64,000 nt of DNA from Collimonas antrihumi (GCF_018304965.1 NZ_JAGQED010000002.1:124001-188000); one strand, 5' to 3'. Shown: positions 46,853 through 56,177, counted from the stretch's first letter. Numbers and translations are program-made. The notes: generated from the letters alone by a model not told the origin.

Positions 46853-47650
46853 ATGTCACGAATCCAGACTACCTTGGCGGCACTCGCCGCAAACAATAAA
46901 AAAGGGCTGATCCCTTTCATCACTGCCGGCGATCCGGCGCCGGAATTGACCGTGCCGCTGATGCATGCGCTGGTCAGGGGCGGCGCTGATATCCTGGAAC
47001 TGGGGGTGCCGTTTTCCGATCCAATGGCGGAAGGTCCGGTGATCCAGCGTGCTTGCGAACGGGCGTTGAAATTCGGCGTCAGCTTGCATGACGTGCTGGC
47101 CTATGTGCGCGAGTTCAGGCAAACCAATTCCAGCACACCGGTAGTATTGATGGGTTACGCCAATCCTTTGGAGCGGATGGGCGTCGATGCCTTCATTGCC
47201 GCCGCCAAGGAGGCCGGAGTCGACGGCAGCATCGTGGTTGATTATCCGCCGGAAGAATGCGAAGAATTTGCGGAGAAAATGCAGGCTAACGGCATGGATC
47301 CGATCTTCCTGCTGGCGCCGACCTCGACTGAAGAGCGGATTGCGCAGGTAGCCAAGGTTGGCAGCGGATTCACGTATTATGTTTCATTGAAAGGTGTCAC
47401 CGGCGCCGCTAATATCGATACCGCGGAAGTCGCGGCCAAAGTGGCAGCGATCCGTAAACATGTCAAATTGCCAATCGGGGTCGGTTTCGGCATCCGTGAT
47501 GCAATAACTGCCAAGGCCGTGGCGCAAGTATCGGATGCAGTGGTGATCGGTAGCCGGATCATCCAGGAATTGGAAAATACGCCGCGTGAGCAGGCTGTGG
47601 TGGCGGTAGAGAGCTTCTTGTCAGGGATACGGAAAGCGCTGGACGAATAA
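46853..47650 (+). CDS. trpA: Tryptophan synthase alpha subunit
   Basis: This is a 265-residue TIM-barrel subunit that splits indole-3-glycerol phosphate. Marks are [31 protein letters not shown] with the catalytic Glu, [14 protein letters not shown] with the catalytic Asp region, and [14 protein letters not shown]. It starts with [11 protein letters not shown] at the ATG at 46853. A long-range inverted repeat (47674–47684 with 47708–47718) lies between it and accD but has no U-run. Confidence 0.96.
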   Translation: MSRIQTTLAALAANNKKGLIPFITAGDPAPELTVPLMHALVRGGADILELGVPFSDPMAEGPVIQRACERALKFGVSLHDVLAYVREFRQTNSSTPVVLMGYANPLERMGVDAFIAAAKEAGVDGSIVVDYPPEECEEFAEKMQANGMDPIFLLAPTSTEERIAQVAKVGSGFTYYVSLKGVTGAANIDTAEVAAKVAAIRKHVKLPIGVGFGIRDAITAKAVAQVSDAVVIGSRIIQELENTPREQAVVAVESFLSGIRKALDE

Positions 47651-47763
47651 TTTAGATGTCGGAATGAAAAGATTCCCCAAGTCAACTGATTTGATTAGCT
47701 ATTTCGCTGATTTGGGGATGAAGGTACAATTCGGCAAGAAAAAAATCTGAAGGAGGTCACTCT

Positions 47764-48636
47764 ATGAGTTGGCTAGAAAAATTACTACCCCCACGTATTC
47801 AGCGCAGCGACTCGGCAACCCGTAAATCGATCCCTGAGGGATTGTGGGTTAAATGCCCGTCGTGCGAAGCGGTTTTGTATCGCACCGACCTGGAGTCGAA
47901 CATTCATGTTTGCCCGAAGTGCGATCACCACATGAGGATACGTGCACGTGAGCGCCTGGACGCCTTGCTGGATGCCGGCGGGCGCTATGAAATCGGCCAG
48001 GAAACCCTGCCGATCGATACCCTCAAATTCAAAGACAGCAAAAAATACCCGGACCGCCTGAAAGCAGCGATGGATGCCACCGGTGAAACCGATGCGCTGA
48101 TCGTGCTGGGCGGTTCCATCATGACGTTGCCAGTGGTCGTTGCGGCGTTTGAGTTTGAATTCATGGGCGGCTCCATGGGTTCGGTGGTAGGTGAGCGCTT
48201 TGTGCGCGGCGCCCAAGTTGCGCTGGAGCAAAAAGTGCCGTTCATCTGCATCACCGCTACCGGCGGCGCGCGTATGCAAGAAGGTTTGTTGTCCCTGATG
48301 CAAATGGCCAAGACCACTTCGATGCTGACCAAGTTGTCGGAAAAGAAATTGCCATTCATTAGCGTCCTGACCGATCCGACCATGGGCGGCGTTTCTGCCT
48401 CTTTCGCCTTCATGGGCGATGTCGTGATCGCTGAACCGAAAGCGTTGATCGGCTTTGCCGGACCGCGTGTGATTGAGAATACCGTGCGTGAGAAGCTGCC
48501 AGAAGGCTTCCAGCGCGCTGAATTCCTGGTCACCAAGGGTGCGGTCGACATGATTGTCGATCGTCGCAAGATGCGTGAAGAAATTGCGCGCTTGTTGGCG
48601 TTGTTGCAAGATCAGCCGGCTGAATCCATCGCTTGA
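47764..48636 (+). CDS. accD: Acetyl-CoA carboxylase carboxyltransferase beta subunit
   Basis: This is a 290-residue subunit that transfers carboxyl from biotin to acetyl-CoA to give malonyl-CoA. The N-terminal zinc ribbon has Cys31, Cys34, Cys50 and Cys53 ([18 protein letters not shown]). The crotonase-like core follows with [37 protein letters not shown] and [20 protein letters not shown] gives a very strong ribosome site. A canonical terminator follows directly, separating it from folC although the two are usually operon partners. Confidence 0.96.
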   Translation: MSWLEKLLPPRIQRSDSATRKSIPEGLWVKCPSCEAVLYRTDLESNIHVCPKCDHHMRIRARERLDALLDAGGRYEIGQETLPIDTLKFKDSKKYPDRLKAAMDATGETDALIVLGGSIMTLPVVVAAFEFEFMGGSMGSVVGERFVRGAQVALEQKVPFICITATGGARMQEGLLSLMQMAKTTSMLTKLSEKKLPFISVLTDPTMGGVSASFAFMGDVVIAEPKALIGFAGPRVIENTVREKLPEGFQRAEFLVTKGAVDMIVDRRKMREEIARLLALLQDQPAESIA

Positions 48637-48653
48637 TGTGAATTTCGCCATGG

Positions 48654-48688
48654 GGCCTGAACTGTTGCGGTTCAGGCCTTTTGTTTTT
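48654..48688 (+). terminator. Strong intrinsic terminator between accD and folC
   Basis: GGCCTGAAC (48654–48662) and GTTCAGGCC (48670–48678) form a 9-bp stem with a 7-nt loop, followed by TTTTGTTTTT. It ends 14 bp before the folC start. Confidence 0.85.
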
Positions 48689-48702
48689 AGTTGGATGTCA
48701 AA

Positions 48703-50013
48703 ATGTCAAATATTTCCGCCAAGCCTGTGACGCTGGCCGACTGGCTTGCTCTGCTTGAGTCACGCCACTTCAAAACCATCGACATGGGCCTGGACCGCGT
48801 GGTGCAGGTGAAGGAAAGACTTCAGCTGCAATTCACCTGTCCGGTCATCATGGTCGCCGGCACCAATGGCAAAGGCTCGACCTGCGCCATGCTGGAATCG
48901 ATCCTGCTGCGCGCCGGTTACAAGGTCGGCCTGTATATCAAACCGCATTTCCTCGATTTCAACGAGCGCGCGCGCATCAACGGCGAATCGGCGTCGGATG
49001 CCGCCCTGATCGCCAGTTTCGAAGCGGTAGAGGCGCAACGCGGCGACATTTCCCTGACTTATTTCGAATTCACCACGCTGGCCATCATGCATCTGCTGGC
49101 AGCGGCCAAGCTCGATGTGGTGATCCTGGAAGTCGGCCTGGGCGGACGCCTGGATGCAGTCAATATTGTCGACGCAGATGTGTCGATCGTCACCAGCGTC
49201 GATATCGACCATACCGAATACCTGGGCGATACGCGCGAGAAAATCGGTTTTGAGAAGGCTGGGATTTTCCGCGCCGGTAAAGCCGCCATCTGCAGCGATC
49301 CGGTGCCGCCGCAATCATTGATCGACCACGCCAATGCAATCGGCGCCGATCTTTGGCTGCTGGGGCGCGATTTCAACTATACCGGCGACAAGCAGCAATG
49401 GAATTACGGCGGCCGCGGCCAGCGCCGCAACTCATTGGCCTACCCCAGCCTGCGTGGTGCCAACCAGTTGTTGAATGCCTCGGCGGCATTGGCGGCGCTG
49501 GAGGCATTGCGGCAGCAATTGCCGGTGAGTGCGCAAGAGGTGCGCAGCGGCTTTGTCATGATGGATTTGCCGGGTCGTTTCCAGGTCTTGCCGGGACAGC
49601 CGCTGGTGATTCTGGACGTCGCGCATAATCCGCATGCGGCGGCGACCCTGGCCCAGAATCTCGATAACATGGGCTTTCATCCGTATACCTATGCCGTATT
49701 CGGCGCCATGCTGGACAAGGATATCGAGGGCATTGTTACCCAATTGAAGACGCGCATCGATCATTGGTGTCTGACGGCATTGCCGCTGCCGCGTGCCGCC
49801 ACTGGCGAGCAGTTGAAAGAACGTTTGCTGGAGGCCGGTGTCCATCCGGAAGACGGGGCGGATGCGCAATCCAGCATCATGTCTTTCGATTCTCCTGCAG
49901 AAGCCTATGCAAATGCATTAAGTAGAGCAGGTGAGAATGATAGAATTGTGGTTTTCGGATCGTTCCTGACTGTGGCCGGTGTAATGGCGGCCCGAAAGTC
50001 TGGATTTCACTGA
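48703..50013 (+). CDS. folC: Folylpolyglutamate/dihydrofolate synthase
   Basis: This 436-residue Mur-ligase-like enzyme adds glutamate to folates and makes dihydrofolate from dihydropteroate. The ATP loop is VAGTNGKGSTCAMLES; further marks are YIKPHFLDFNERARINGE, LEVGLGGRLDAVNI, TSVDIDHTEYLGDT and DVAHNPHAAATLAQNL. The ATG at 48703 gives the usual N-terminus; a TTG 12 bp upstream is in frame. It is followed by the SPOR protein, cvpA and purF in the classical order. Confidence 0.94.
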   Translation: MSNISAKPVTLADWLALLESRHFKTIDMGLDRVVQVKERLQLQFTCPVIMVAGTNGKGSTCAMLESILLRAGYKVGLYIKPHFLDFNERARINGESASDAALIASFEAVEAQRGDISLTYFEFTTLAIMHLLAAAKLDVVILEVGLGGRLDAVNIVDADVSIVTSVDIDHTEYLGDTREKIGFEKAGIFRAGKAAICSDPVPPQSLIDHANAIGADLWLLGRDFNYTGDKQQWNYGGRGQRRNSLAYPSLRGANQLLNASAALAALEALRQQLPVSAQEVRSGFVMMDLPGRFQVLPGQPLVILDVAHNPHAAATLAQNLDNMGFHPYTYAVFGAMLDKDIEGIVTQLKTRIDHWCLTALPLPRAATGEQLKERLLEAGVHPEDGADAQSSIMSFDSPAEAYANALSRAGENDRIVVFGSFLTVAGVMAARKSGFH

Positions 50014-50080
50014 CGATTTATCAGCGGGTATGCACGGGGTATGCGTGTGAACCGGCTCACTAGCTAGCAAAAAATATCGC

Positions 50081-51052
50081 ATGGGTTTGTTCTCTTTTCT
50101 TCGCAAAAACAAGCAGCAAACAGACCCTGACCAGGGCGTTTATCGTTCAAAGGCGGATACCGGCTTCGGTCCTGGCGCGGAACAGGGCGAATTGCCTCTG
50201 CGTGCGCGCAAAGCCAAGGCAAACAAGGCCGGCAACCAGCCGAATGAAGCGGTAGATCCGGTCTTGCCGGAAAAGAAGCGGGCCCGGCGCCGGCTGGTCG
50301 GCGCTGTAGCCCTGGTGCTGGCGGTAGTGATTGTGCTGCCGATGATCCTCGATTCCGAGCCGAAGTCGCTGCCTAACGATATTGCAATTCAGATCCCGTC
50401 GCGCGATAAATCGAGTACAAGTGTGGATGCAAGCGCGGGCGCAAATGCCTCGGCCAGCGCGGCATCGGTCAGCAATAGCAGCGGCCTCGATCAACAGGAA
50501 GAAATAGTCGATCCGGCCAGCAGCACCCCGGTTGCGCCAACCCCAGTACCACCGGCCGCGACTGCAGCCAAACCGGCCGTGTCCGACAATGCCGGCAATA
50601 CTGCCCCAGCCACGCCTAAAGTGGTAGCGGCGGTGCCGCCTGAGATCGCGCCTAAGCCCGAACCTAAGCCGGAGCCTAAACCAAAGCCAGAGCCGAAGCC
50701 GGAAGCCAAACCAAAACCTAAAGTCGAGCCAAGCCAGATTGCTGATACGCATGATGACGCAGCGCGGGCGCAAGCGATTCTGGAAGGGCGGCCTATAGCC
50801 GCGCCGGCAGCCGACAAGAAGCCTGGAAAATTCGTGCTGCAGGTAGCAGCACTGGCAACGCAAGACAAAGTCGATGAGCTGCAAGGCAAGCTGAAAGATG
50901 CCGGTATTCATTCATATACACAAAAAGTCCCAACCCAGGCGGGTGATCGCATCCGTGTCCGCGTTGGCCCGTTCAGTAGCAAGGAAGAGGCTGAAAAAGC
51001 CCGCGCCAAGCTGGCCAAGCTGGGTTTGAGCGGCAGTTTGATTCCTGGTTAA
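50081..51052 (+). CDS. dedD: DedD-like SPOR-domain cell-division protein
   Basis: This 323-residue protein has a cytoplasmic basic N-terminus (MGLFSFLRKNKQQ), one membrane helix (about residues 71–91), a long periplasmic linker and a C-terminal SPOR domain (KFVLQVAALATQDKVDELQGKL…RIRVRVGPFSSKEEAEKARAKL) that binds denuded septal glycan. The linker carries a Pro-Lys-Pro-Glu repeat (about residues 188–215). Position between folC and cvpA matches dedD. It probably stabilises septal peptidoglycan synthesis. Confidence 0.88.
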   Translation: MGLFSFLRKNKQQTDPDQGVYRSKADTGFGPGAEQGELPLRARKAKANKAGNQPNEAVDPVLPEKKRARRRLVGAVALVLAVVIVLPMILDSEPKSLPNDIAIQIPSRDKSSTSVDASAGANASASAASVSNSSGLDQQEEIVDPASSTPVAPTPVPPAATAAKPAVSDNAGNTAPATPKVVAAVPPEIAPKPEPKPEPKPKPEPKPEAKPKPKVEPSQIADTHDDAARAQAILEGRPIAAPAADKKPGKFVLQVAALATQDKVDELQGKLKDAGIHSYTQKVPTQAGDRIRVRVGPFSSKEEAEKARAKLAKLGLSGSLIPG

Positions 51053-51120
51053 TGACGAGCTGGCGGACGGGTGGCTTGATTTCGGCCGTATCTGGCGCCA
51101 TATAGGTCACTGATCAAAGA

Positions 51121-51156
51121 TATGCAGACAGCAATGCAGACAACGATGCGGACAGC
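51121..51156. repeat. 12-bp tandem repeat (3 copies) ahead of cvpA
   Basis: TATGCAGACAGC, AATGCAGACAAC and GATGCGGACAGC lie head to tail. Each unit carries an ATG in the same frame, creating a 12-codon ORF that ends on the cvpA start codon. Confidence 0.88.
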
Positions 51157-51645
51157 GTGACGATTTTCGACTATCTGGTGTTATTCGTACTGATCTGTTC
51201 GGTCGTGATCAGCACTTTGCGCGGTCTGGTAAAGGAAATCCTGTCGTTGGCAAGTTGGGTCGTAGCCTTGGTGGTCGCCAACGCGTACGGTGAAAATCTG
51301 GCAAAATTGCTCCCCGAAGTGATTCCTGGGAATGTAACCCGCTTAATCGTGGCTTTCCTGGCATTGTTTATTGGCGTAAGGTTATTAATGATGTTGTTGA
51401 GCATGGCGCTGGAAGCCGTGATCAAAGCCAGCGGTTTGGGACTGGTGGATCATGGACTGGGTGTCTTGTTCGGTGTGGCGCGTGGCCTGGTGATTGTGTT
51501 GGCGGTGGTTTTGGTATGTGGTGCTACGGCAATTCCGCAACAGCCTTTATGGCGCGATGCGATGCTGAGCCCGTTGGCGGAGACCGCTGCGCGTACTGTC
51601 ATCCCCTATTTGCCGGGTGAGTTCGCCAGCCATCTGAAGTTTTGA
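51157..51645 (+). CDS. cvpA: CvpA family membrane protein
   Basis: This is a 162-residue inner-membrane protein with four hydrophobic helices: TIFDYLVLFVLICSVVIS, LASWVVALVVANAYG, LIVAFLALFIGVRLLMMLL and GVARGLVIVLAVVLVCG. It was named for colicin V production in E. coli, but its function in other bacteria is unclear. The start is a GTG at 51157 that overlaps the TGA of an upstream 12-codon ORF by two bases (GTGA), so initiation may depend on translational coupling. It precedes purF by 140 bp, the conserved neighbourhood. Confidence 0.92.
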   Translation: MTIFDYLVLFVLICSVVISTLRGLVKEILSLASWVVALVVANAYGENLAKLLPEVIPGNVTRLIVAFLALFIGVRLLMMLLSMALEAVIKASGLGLVDHGLGVLFGVARGLVIVLAVVLVCGATAIPQQPLWRDAMLSPLAETAARTVIPYLPGEFASHLKF

Positions 51646-51692
51646 ATTTGCTTTACAGGATTTGCGCAGAATTTCGCCGGCATGGCATACCG

Positions 51693-51740
51693 AAACTTGT
51701 GTCGCGGTTTGTGACGAAGTTTGTGTCGAAGTTTGTGTGA
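51693..51740. repeat. 12-bp tandem repeat (4 imperfect copies) ahead of purF
   Basis: AAGTTTGTGTCG-like units lie in the cvpA–purF gap and end 45 bp before the purF start. Confidence 0.8.
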
Positions 51741-51785
51741 GTCCCATTGAGTAGTCCCGGATTGTTTATTGTTTAGGAGTCCACC

Positions 51786-53303
51786 ATGTGTGGCATAGTC
51801 GGCATCGCTTCCCACAACCCCGCCAATCAGCTCATTTATGACGCTTTGTTGCTTTTGCAACATCGTGGCCAGGATGCAGCGGGGATCGCTACCAATCACG
51901 GCAACGGATTTTTCATGCACAAGGCCAACGGCCTGGTGCGCGACGTCTTCCGTACCCGCAACATGCGCTCGCTGCCGGGTAATTTCGGCATCGGCCAGGT
52001 GCGTTACCCGACCGCAGGCACAGCCAGCGCGGAAGAGGCGCAACCGTTTTACGTCAATGCGCCATTCGGCATCATCCTGGCCCATAACGGCAACCTGACC
52101 AACGCCGAGCAGCTGAAAATCGAGATGTTCAAAAACGATAGACGGCATATCAACACCGATTCCGATACTGAAGTGTTGCTGAACGTGCTGGCGCATGAGA
52201 TCCAGCAAGCAACCATCGGCTACTCGCTTGATCCTGGCGTCTTGTTCAAGGCTGTCGCAAGCGTCCACAAACGCGTGCGTGGTTCTTACGCCGTGGTAGC
52301 GCAGATTGCCGGCCATGGTTTGCTGGCATTCCGCGATCCGTACGGGATCCGGCCGCTGTGCATCGGCCTCAACGAAACCGACAAGGGCACCGAATACGTC
52401 ATCGCCAGCGAGTCGGTCGCACTGGAAGGCCTGGGTTTCCGCTTCCTGCGCGATGTGATGCCAGGCGAAGCGATTTTCATCGACATCGACGGCCAGATGT
52501 ATAACCAGCAATGCGCTGACAATCCGACCTTGAATCCTTGCGCTTTCGAATTCGTGTACCTGGCCCGTCCTGATTCGATCATCGACGGCGCATCGGTGTA
52601 CGCAACCCGCCTGAAAATGGGCGAGTACCTGGCCGACAAGATCAAGCGCGAATTTCCAGGCGGCGATATCGATGTGGTCATGCCGATTCCCGATTCGTCC
52701 CGTCCTGCGGCAATCCAGCTGGCGCTCAAGCTGAATATCGAATACCGCGAAGGTTTCATCAAGAACCGTTACATCGGCCGCACCTTCCTGATGCCAGGAC
52801 AGGCAATCCGCAAGAAATCGGTACGTCAGAAGCTCAATGCAATCGGCTCCGAGTTCAAGGGCAAGACCGTGTTGCTGGTCGACGATTCGATCGTGCGCGG
52901 CACTACCAGCCGTGAAATCGTGCAGATGGCGCGTGATTCCGGCGCCAAGCGCGTGATCTTTGCCTCGGCCGCGCCGCCGGTCAAGTTCCCGAACGTCTAC
53001 GGCATCGACATGCCGACCCGCGGCGAGCTGATCGCCTACGGTCGTACCGATGAAGAAGTCTGCCGCGAAATTACCGCCGATGCATTGGTGTATCAGGATA
53101 TCGACGCCCTCAAGCGTTCGATTTCCGACGTCAATCCTTTGCTGCGCAATTTCGAAGCATCCTGCTTTGACGGCAACTACATCACCGGCGACATTTCGCG
53201 CGACTACCTCGATCGCATCGAGTTCGCACGCAATAATCCAAAGCCGGAAAGCGAAGACGCAGTACGTTCGCAGTTGAATCTGAGCCTGGCGCAAGTCGAC
53301 TGA
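51786..53303 (+). CDS. purF: Amidophosphoribosyltransferase
   Basis: This is a 505-residue first enzyme of purine synthesis, transferring glutamine amide nitrogen to PRPP. The nucleophile Cys2 follows the start (MCGIVGIA). The glutaminase domain contains LLLQHRGQDAAGI and LAHNGNLTN; the PRPP loop is KTVLLVDDSIVRGTTSREIV. TAGGAG precedes the ATG. Unlike the Bacillus-type enzyme there is no long propeptide. Confidence 0.97.
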   Translation: MCGIVGIASHNPANQLIYDALLLLQHRGQDAAGIATNHGNGFFMHKANGLVRDVFRTRNMRSLPGNFGIGQVRYPTAGTASAEEAQPFYVNAPFGIILAHNGNLTNAEQLKIEMFKNDRRHINTDSDTEVLLNVLAHEIQQATIGYSLDPGVLFKAVASVHKRVRGSYAVVAQIAGHGLLAFRDPYGIRPLCIGLNETDKGTEYVIASESVALEGLGFRFLRDVMPGEAIFIDIDGQMYNQQCADNPTLNPCAFEFVYLARPDSIIDGASVYATRLKMGEYLADKIKREFPGGDIDVVMPIPDSSRPAAIQLALKLNIEYREGFIKNRYIGRTFLMPGQAIRKKSVRQKLNAIGSEFKGKTVLLVDDSIVRGTTSREIVQMARDSGAKRVIFASAAPPVKFPNVYGIDMPTRGELIAYGRTDEEVCREITADALVYQDIDALKRSISDVNPLLRNFEASCFDGNYITGDISRDYLDRIEFARNNPKPESEDAVRSQLNLSLAQVD

Positions 53304-53317
53304 TTGTCCGGTAGCGC

Positions 53318-53350
53318 AGTAGGGTGGGCAAGTTTTTTTGCCCACGCTGC
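53318..53350. repeat. REP-like intergenic hairpin between purF and metZ
   Basis: AGTAGGGTGGGCAAG and TTGCCCACGCTGC surround a T-rich loop, giving an 8-bp stem (GTGGGCAA/TTGCCCAC). I recall similar AGGGTGGGCA…TGCCCACGC hairpins scattered through betaproteobacterial genomes. There is no U-run after the stem. It may stabilise or end the purF transcript. Confidence 0.5.
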
Positions 53351-53383
53351 AGGCCATGGCTCTCAAACAAGCATTGATCAAAT

Positions 53384-54619
53384 ATGACTTCAAGATACGG
53401 CTTCACCACCACCATCCTGCACAGCGACCGGCAAAAAGCCATCGAGCACGGCGCGCCGCATAAGCCTATCCACACCTCGGTAACCTGGGGTTACAGCGAT
53501 GCGCGCCAACTGGCCGAAGTATTCCAAGGCAAGCAGTCCGGCTACCGCTATGGCCGCCAAGGTAACCCGACCGTCGCAGCGCTGGAAGACAAAGTGACGA
53601 AAATGGAAGGGGCTTTCGCCACCATCTGTTTCGCTTCCGGCATGGCGGCCATCGGCGCGCTGGTGCAAGCTTTGCTGCGCGAAGGCGATCACGTGGTGTC
53701 GTCGGTATTCTTGTTCGGGAATACTGCCAGCCTGTGGCAAACTTATGCCGGCCAGGGCGGCAAGGTGAGTATGGTCGACGCCACCGATGTGGCGCAGGTG
53801 GAAGCCGCATTGACGCCGGCGACACGCATGGTGTTTGTTGAAACCATCGCCAATCCGCGCACCCAGGTTGCCGACCTCAAGCGCATCGGCGATTTGTGCC
53901 GTGAGCGCGGCATTTTATTCGTGGTGGATAACACCATGACTTCACCCTATCTGTTCCAGCCGAAATCGGTGGGCGCCGGACTGGTGGTCAATTCCCTGAC
54001 CAAATCGATCGGCGGCCATGGCAATGCGCTGGGCGGCGCGATCACCGATACCGGCTTGTATGACTGGAGCTGCTATCCCAATATTCTCGATGCCTATAAG
54101 CGCAATCCGCAGCCGCAGTGGGCCATGGCGCAGATCCGCGCCAAAGGCTTGCGTGATTTCGGTGCATCTCTCGGGCCAGAGGCGGCCCACCATATCGCCG
54201 TCGGCGCAGAAACCGTGGCGCTGCGGATGGAGCGTAGCAGCGCCAGTGCACTGGCTGTGGCGCAGATGCTGGAAGCCGATCCGCGGGTGGCGGCAGTACA
54301 CTATCCGGGCTTGAAATCACATCCGCAACACGCCTTGGCAGCCGATCTGTTCCGCGCGTCCGGTTATCTGTTCAGTTTTGAATTGAAGCCGGAGATCGAT
54401 TGTTTCGATTACCTGAACCGGTTGAAGCTGGCGATTTCCGGCACGCATCTGGGCGACAATCGCACCCTGGTCATCGCGGTTGCCCATACCATTTTCTATG
54501 AGATGGGAGCGGAGCGCCGTGCTGCCATGGGCATCAGCGAATCGTTGATCCGGGTATCGATCGGGATTGAAGATACAGCAGACCTGGTGGAAGATTTCCG
54601 GCAAGCGCTGCAGGCCTAG
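53384..54619 (+). CDS. metZ: O-succinylhomoserine sulfhydrylase
   Basis: This is a 411-residue PLP enzyme of the Cys/Met-metabolism family that makes homocysteine by direct sulfhydrylation. The PLP lysine lies in VNSLTKSIGGHGNALGG; other marks are YRYGRQGNPTVAALEDKV, CFASGMAAIGALVQALL and VDNTMTSPYLFQP. A location after purF is common in betaproteobacteria. Closely related cystathionine gamma-synthases cannot be excluded by eye. It ends before a bidirectional hairpin shared with the convergent LOG gene. Confidence 0.9.
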   Translation: MTSRYGFTTTILHSDRQKAIEHGAPHKPIHTSVTWGYSDARQLAEVFQGKQSGYRYGRQGNPTVAALEDKVTKMEGAFATICFASGMAAIGALVQALLREGDHVVSSVFLFGNTASLWQTYAGQGGKVSMVDATDVAQVEAALTPATRMVFVETIANPRTQVADLKRIGDLCRERGILFVVDNTMTSPYLFQPKSVGAGLVVNSLTKSIGGHGNALGGAITDTGLYDWSCYPNILDAYKRNPQPQWAMAQIRAKGLRDFGASLGPEAAHHIAVGAETVALRMERSSASALAVAQMLEADPRVAAVHYPGLKSHPQHALAADLFRASGYLFSFELKPEIDCFDYLNRLKLAISGTHLGDNRTLVIAVAHTIFYEMGAERRAAMGISESLIRVSIGIEDTADLVEDFRQALQA

Positions 54620-54642
54620 TCTGCCAAGACAATAAAGTAGAG

Positions 54643-54672
54643 CGGGGTGGACATGTTTTGTCCACCCCGTTT
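54643..54672. terminator. Bidirectional terminator between metZ and the LOG gene
   Basis: CGGGGTGGACA (54643–54653) and TGTCCACCCCG (54659–54669) form a perfect 11-bp stem with a 5-nt loop, followed by TTT on the plus strand. It sits between two convergent stop codons. Confidence 0.75.
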
Positions 54673-54677
54673 GCATT

Positions 54678-55259
54678 TCAGATGGTGTCGCGGTCCAGCC
54701 ACTTTGGCACGTGATGCGGCACAAACGACCTGAACCGTTGCAGCAAGTCCGCAGGCCGCGCTTCCGCTATCAGGATTTCTGCCTGCTCGCCTTTCAGGAA
54801 GCGCTGCGACACCATGTGCTGGATGAACTGCAACAAACCGTCGTAAAAACCGTCGACGTTCAGCAAGCCGATCGGTTTCTGGTGGAAACCCAATTGGGCC
54901 CAGGTAAATACCTCAAACAATTCTTCCAACGTGCCGACGCCGCCCGGCATGGCGATAAAGCCGTCGGACAGGTCGGCCATCATCGCTTTGCGCTCATGCA
55001 TGTCCTTGACGATATGCAGCTGCGTCAGGCCGTTGTGACCCAATTCCTTTTTCAGCAGTGCTTCCGGGATAACGCCGGTGGCCTGGCCGCCCAGGCGCAT
55101 GACTTCATCGGCAATAATTCCCATCAGACCGACATTGCCGCCGCCGTACACCAGCGCGATATTCTGTTCGACCATGGCTTGCGCGAGCTCGCGCGCCGCT
55201 TGTGCATAGACCGGCGTAGCGCCGGGCGAAGAGCCGCAATAAATACAGAGAGATTTCAT
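54678..55259 (-). CDS. LOG-family protein (TIGR00730), cytokinin-riboside phosphoribohydrolase type
   Basis: This is a 193-residue Rossmann protein. The hallmark PGGVGTLEELFE is present, with the N-terminal CIYCGSSPGA, VYGGGNVGLMGIIAD and the conserved MHERKAMM. Members remove ribose 5-phosphate from nucleotides such as AMP or cytokinin ribotides; in plant-associated bacteria they can release active cytokinins, but housekeeping nucleotide roles are equally possible. The ATG at 55259 overlaps the TetR stop by one base (TGATG), so the regulator and this gene are coupled; the longer frame upstream is a shadow of the TetR gene. Confidence 0.9.
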   Translation of the reverse strand: MKSLCIYCGSSPGATPVYAQAARELAQAMVEQNIALVYGGGNVGLMGIIADEVMRLGGQATGVIPEALLKKELGHNGLTQLHIVKDMHERKAMMADLSDGFIAMPGGVGTLEELFEVFTWAQLGFHQKPIGLLNVDGFYDGLLQFIQHMVSQRFLKGEQAEILIAEARPADLLQRFRSFVPHHVPKWLDRDTI

Positions 55260-55924
55260 CAGGCGTTGCTTTGCAAATATTTGGTTTTCAGTTGCTCGAA
55301 ATGGACCAGCGTTTCGCCGCGCAGATAGGGCTGCATCAGCGCCAGCACCTGGTAGCAGCCGCTCGCCAGCGCATGTTCCACTACCGCCTGCTCCGTATAT
55401 TGACGCGGATTCAGGACGTACTGGTATGACAACCAGTAGCTGGCTACCACCACCATGTTGGACGACAGGGCGTCGATCTCGGCCGGAGTGGCATGCAGCG
55501 CCTGATCTTCGTGCAAACCGTGGCATAACTCTTTAACTACCGCTATCTTGTGCCCGAAGATTTCCTTGAAGTGAAGCTCCAGGGTGCGGTTGCGAGACAG
55601 CAGGTCGTTCAGGTCGCGATAGAAGAAGCGATAGCGCCAGATCAGCTGGAACATGTGGTGCAGGTAATGCCAGACGTCGTGCATGGTGGGACGCTGCCCT
55701 TGCGTCATGGCCAGCATGCGGCTGATTTCTTCCTCGAACGTGACGAAAATCGAATTGACGATATCGTCTTTATTGCGGAAATGGTAGTACAGGTTTCCCG
55801 GCGAGATCTTCATCTCGTCGGCGATGATGGTAGTGGTGATATTGGGTTCGCCGAACTCATTGAAGAGTCGCAGCGACAGATCCATGATTTTTTCGCGGGT
55901 ACGACGCGGCGCCTTTTGCTCCAT
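55259..55924 (-). CDS. TetR-family transcriptional regulator
   Basis: This 221-residue protein has an N-terminal TetR helix-turn-helix (TREKIMDLSLRLFNEFGEPNITTTIIADEMKISPGNLYYHFRNKDDIVNSIF). The C-terminal domain is aromatic and His-rich (WHYLHHMFQLIWRYRFFYRDLNDLL), suggesting a hydrophobic ligand pocket. A perfect 16-bp palindrome lies 39–54 bp upstream of the ATG and is the likely autoregulatory operator. It is co-transcribed with the LOG gene and diverges from the DUF1289 gene. Confidence 0.9.
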   Translation of the reverse strand: MEQKAPRRTREKIMDLSLRLFNEFGEPNITTTIIADEMKISPGNLYYHFRNKDDIVNSIFVTFEEEISRMLAMTQGQRPTMHDVWHYLHHMFQLIWRYRFFYRDLNDLLSRNRTLELHFKEIFGHKIAVVKELCHGLHEDQALHATPAEIDALSSNMVVVASYWLSYQYVLNPRQYTEQAVVEHALASGCYQVLALMQPYLRGETLVHFEQLKTKYLQSNA

Positions 55925-55962
55925 GACTTATTTTCTTTCTGATATCCAGTCCGCAATGCTGT

Positions 55963-55978
55963 TTTACCAATTGGTAAA
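55963..55978. promoter_or_regulatory. Candidate TetR operator: 16-bp perfect palindrome
   Basis: TTTACCAATTGGTAAA is a perfect palindrome 39 bp before the TetR start, in the region shared with the divergent DUF1289 gene. Its size fits a TetR dimer. Confidence 0.6.
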
Positions 55979-56177
55979 TATGTTTAGAGAAGATTGTATA
56001 TTGCTTCGTGCCTATCGTCGTAATTTGCATTGCTGAAATGATAGTAGTCACATTTGCTTGACTAGGCGCCGATCCCTGTTTCTGAATACACCTTATCATC
56101 GCACCCATCCTGCCGCTGTTATAAAATGGAGCGCCTGGTGTCTATCCAGGCAACGCTTTACATATAAAAAGGTCAGC

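Noticed and set aside
51606-53393. 595-residue open frame opposite purF
   Set aside because: It is a shadow of purF codons; the purF motifs and start are unambiguous.
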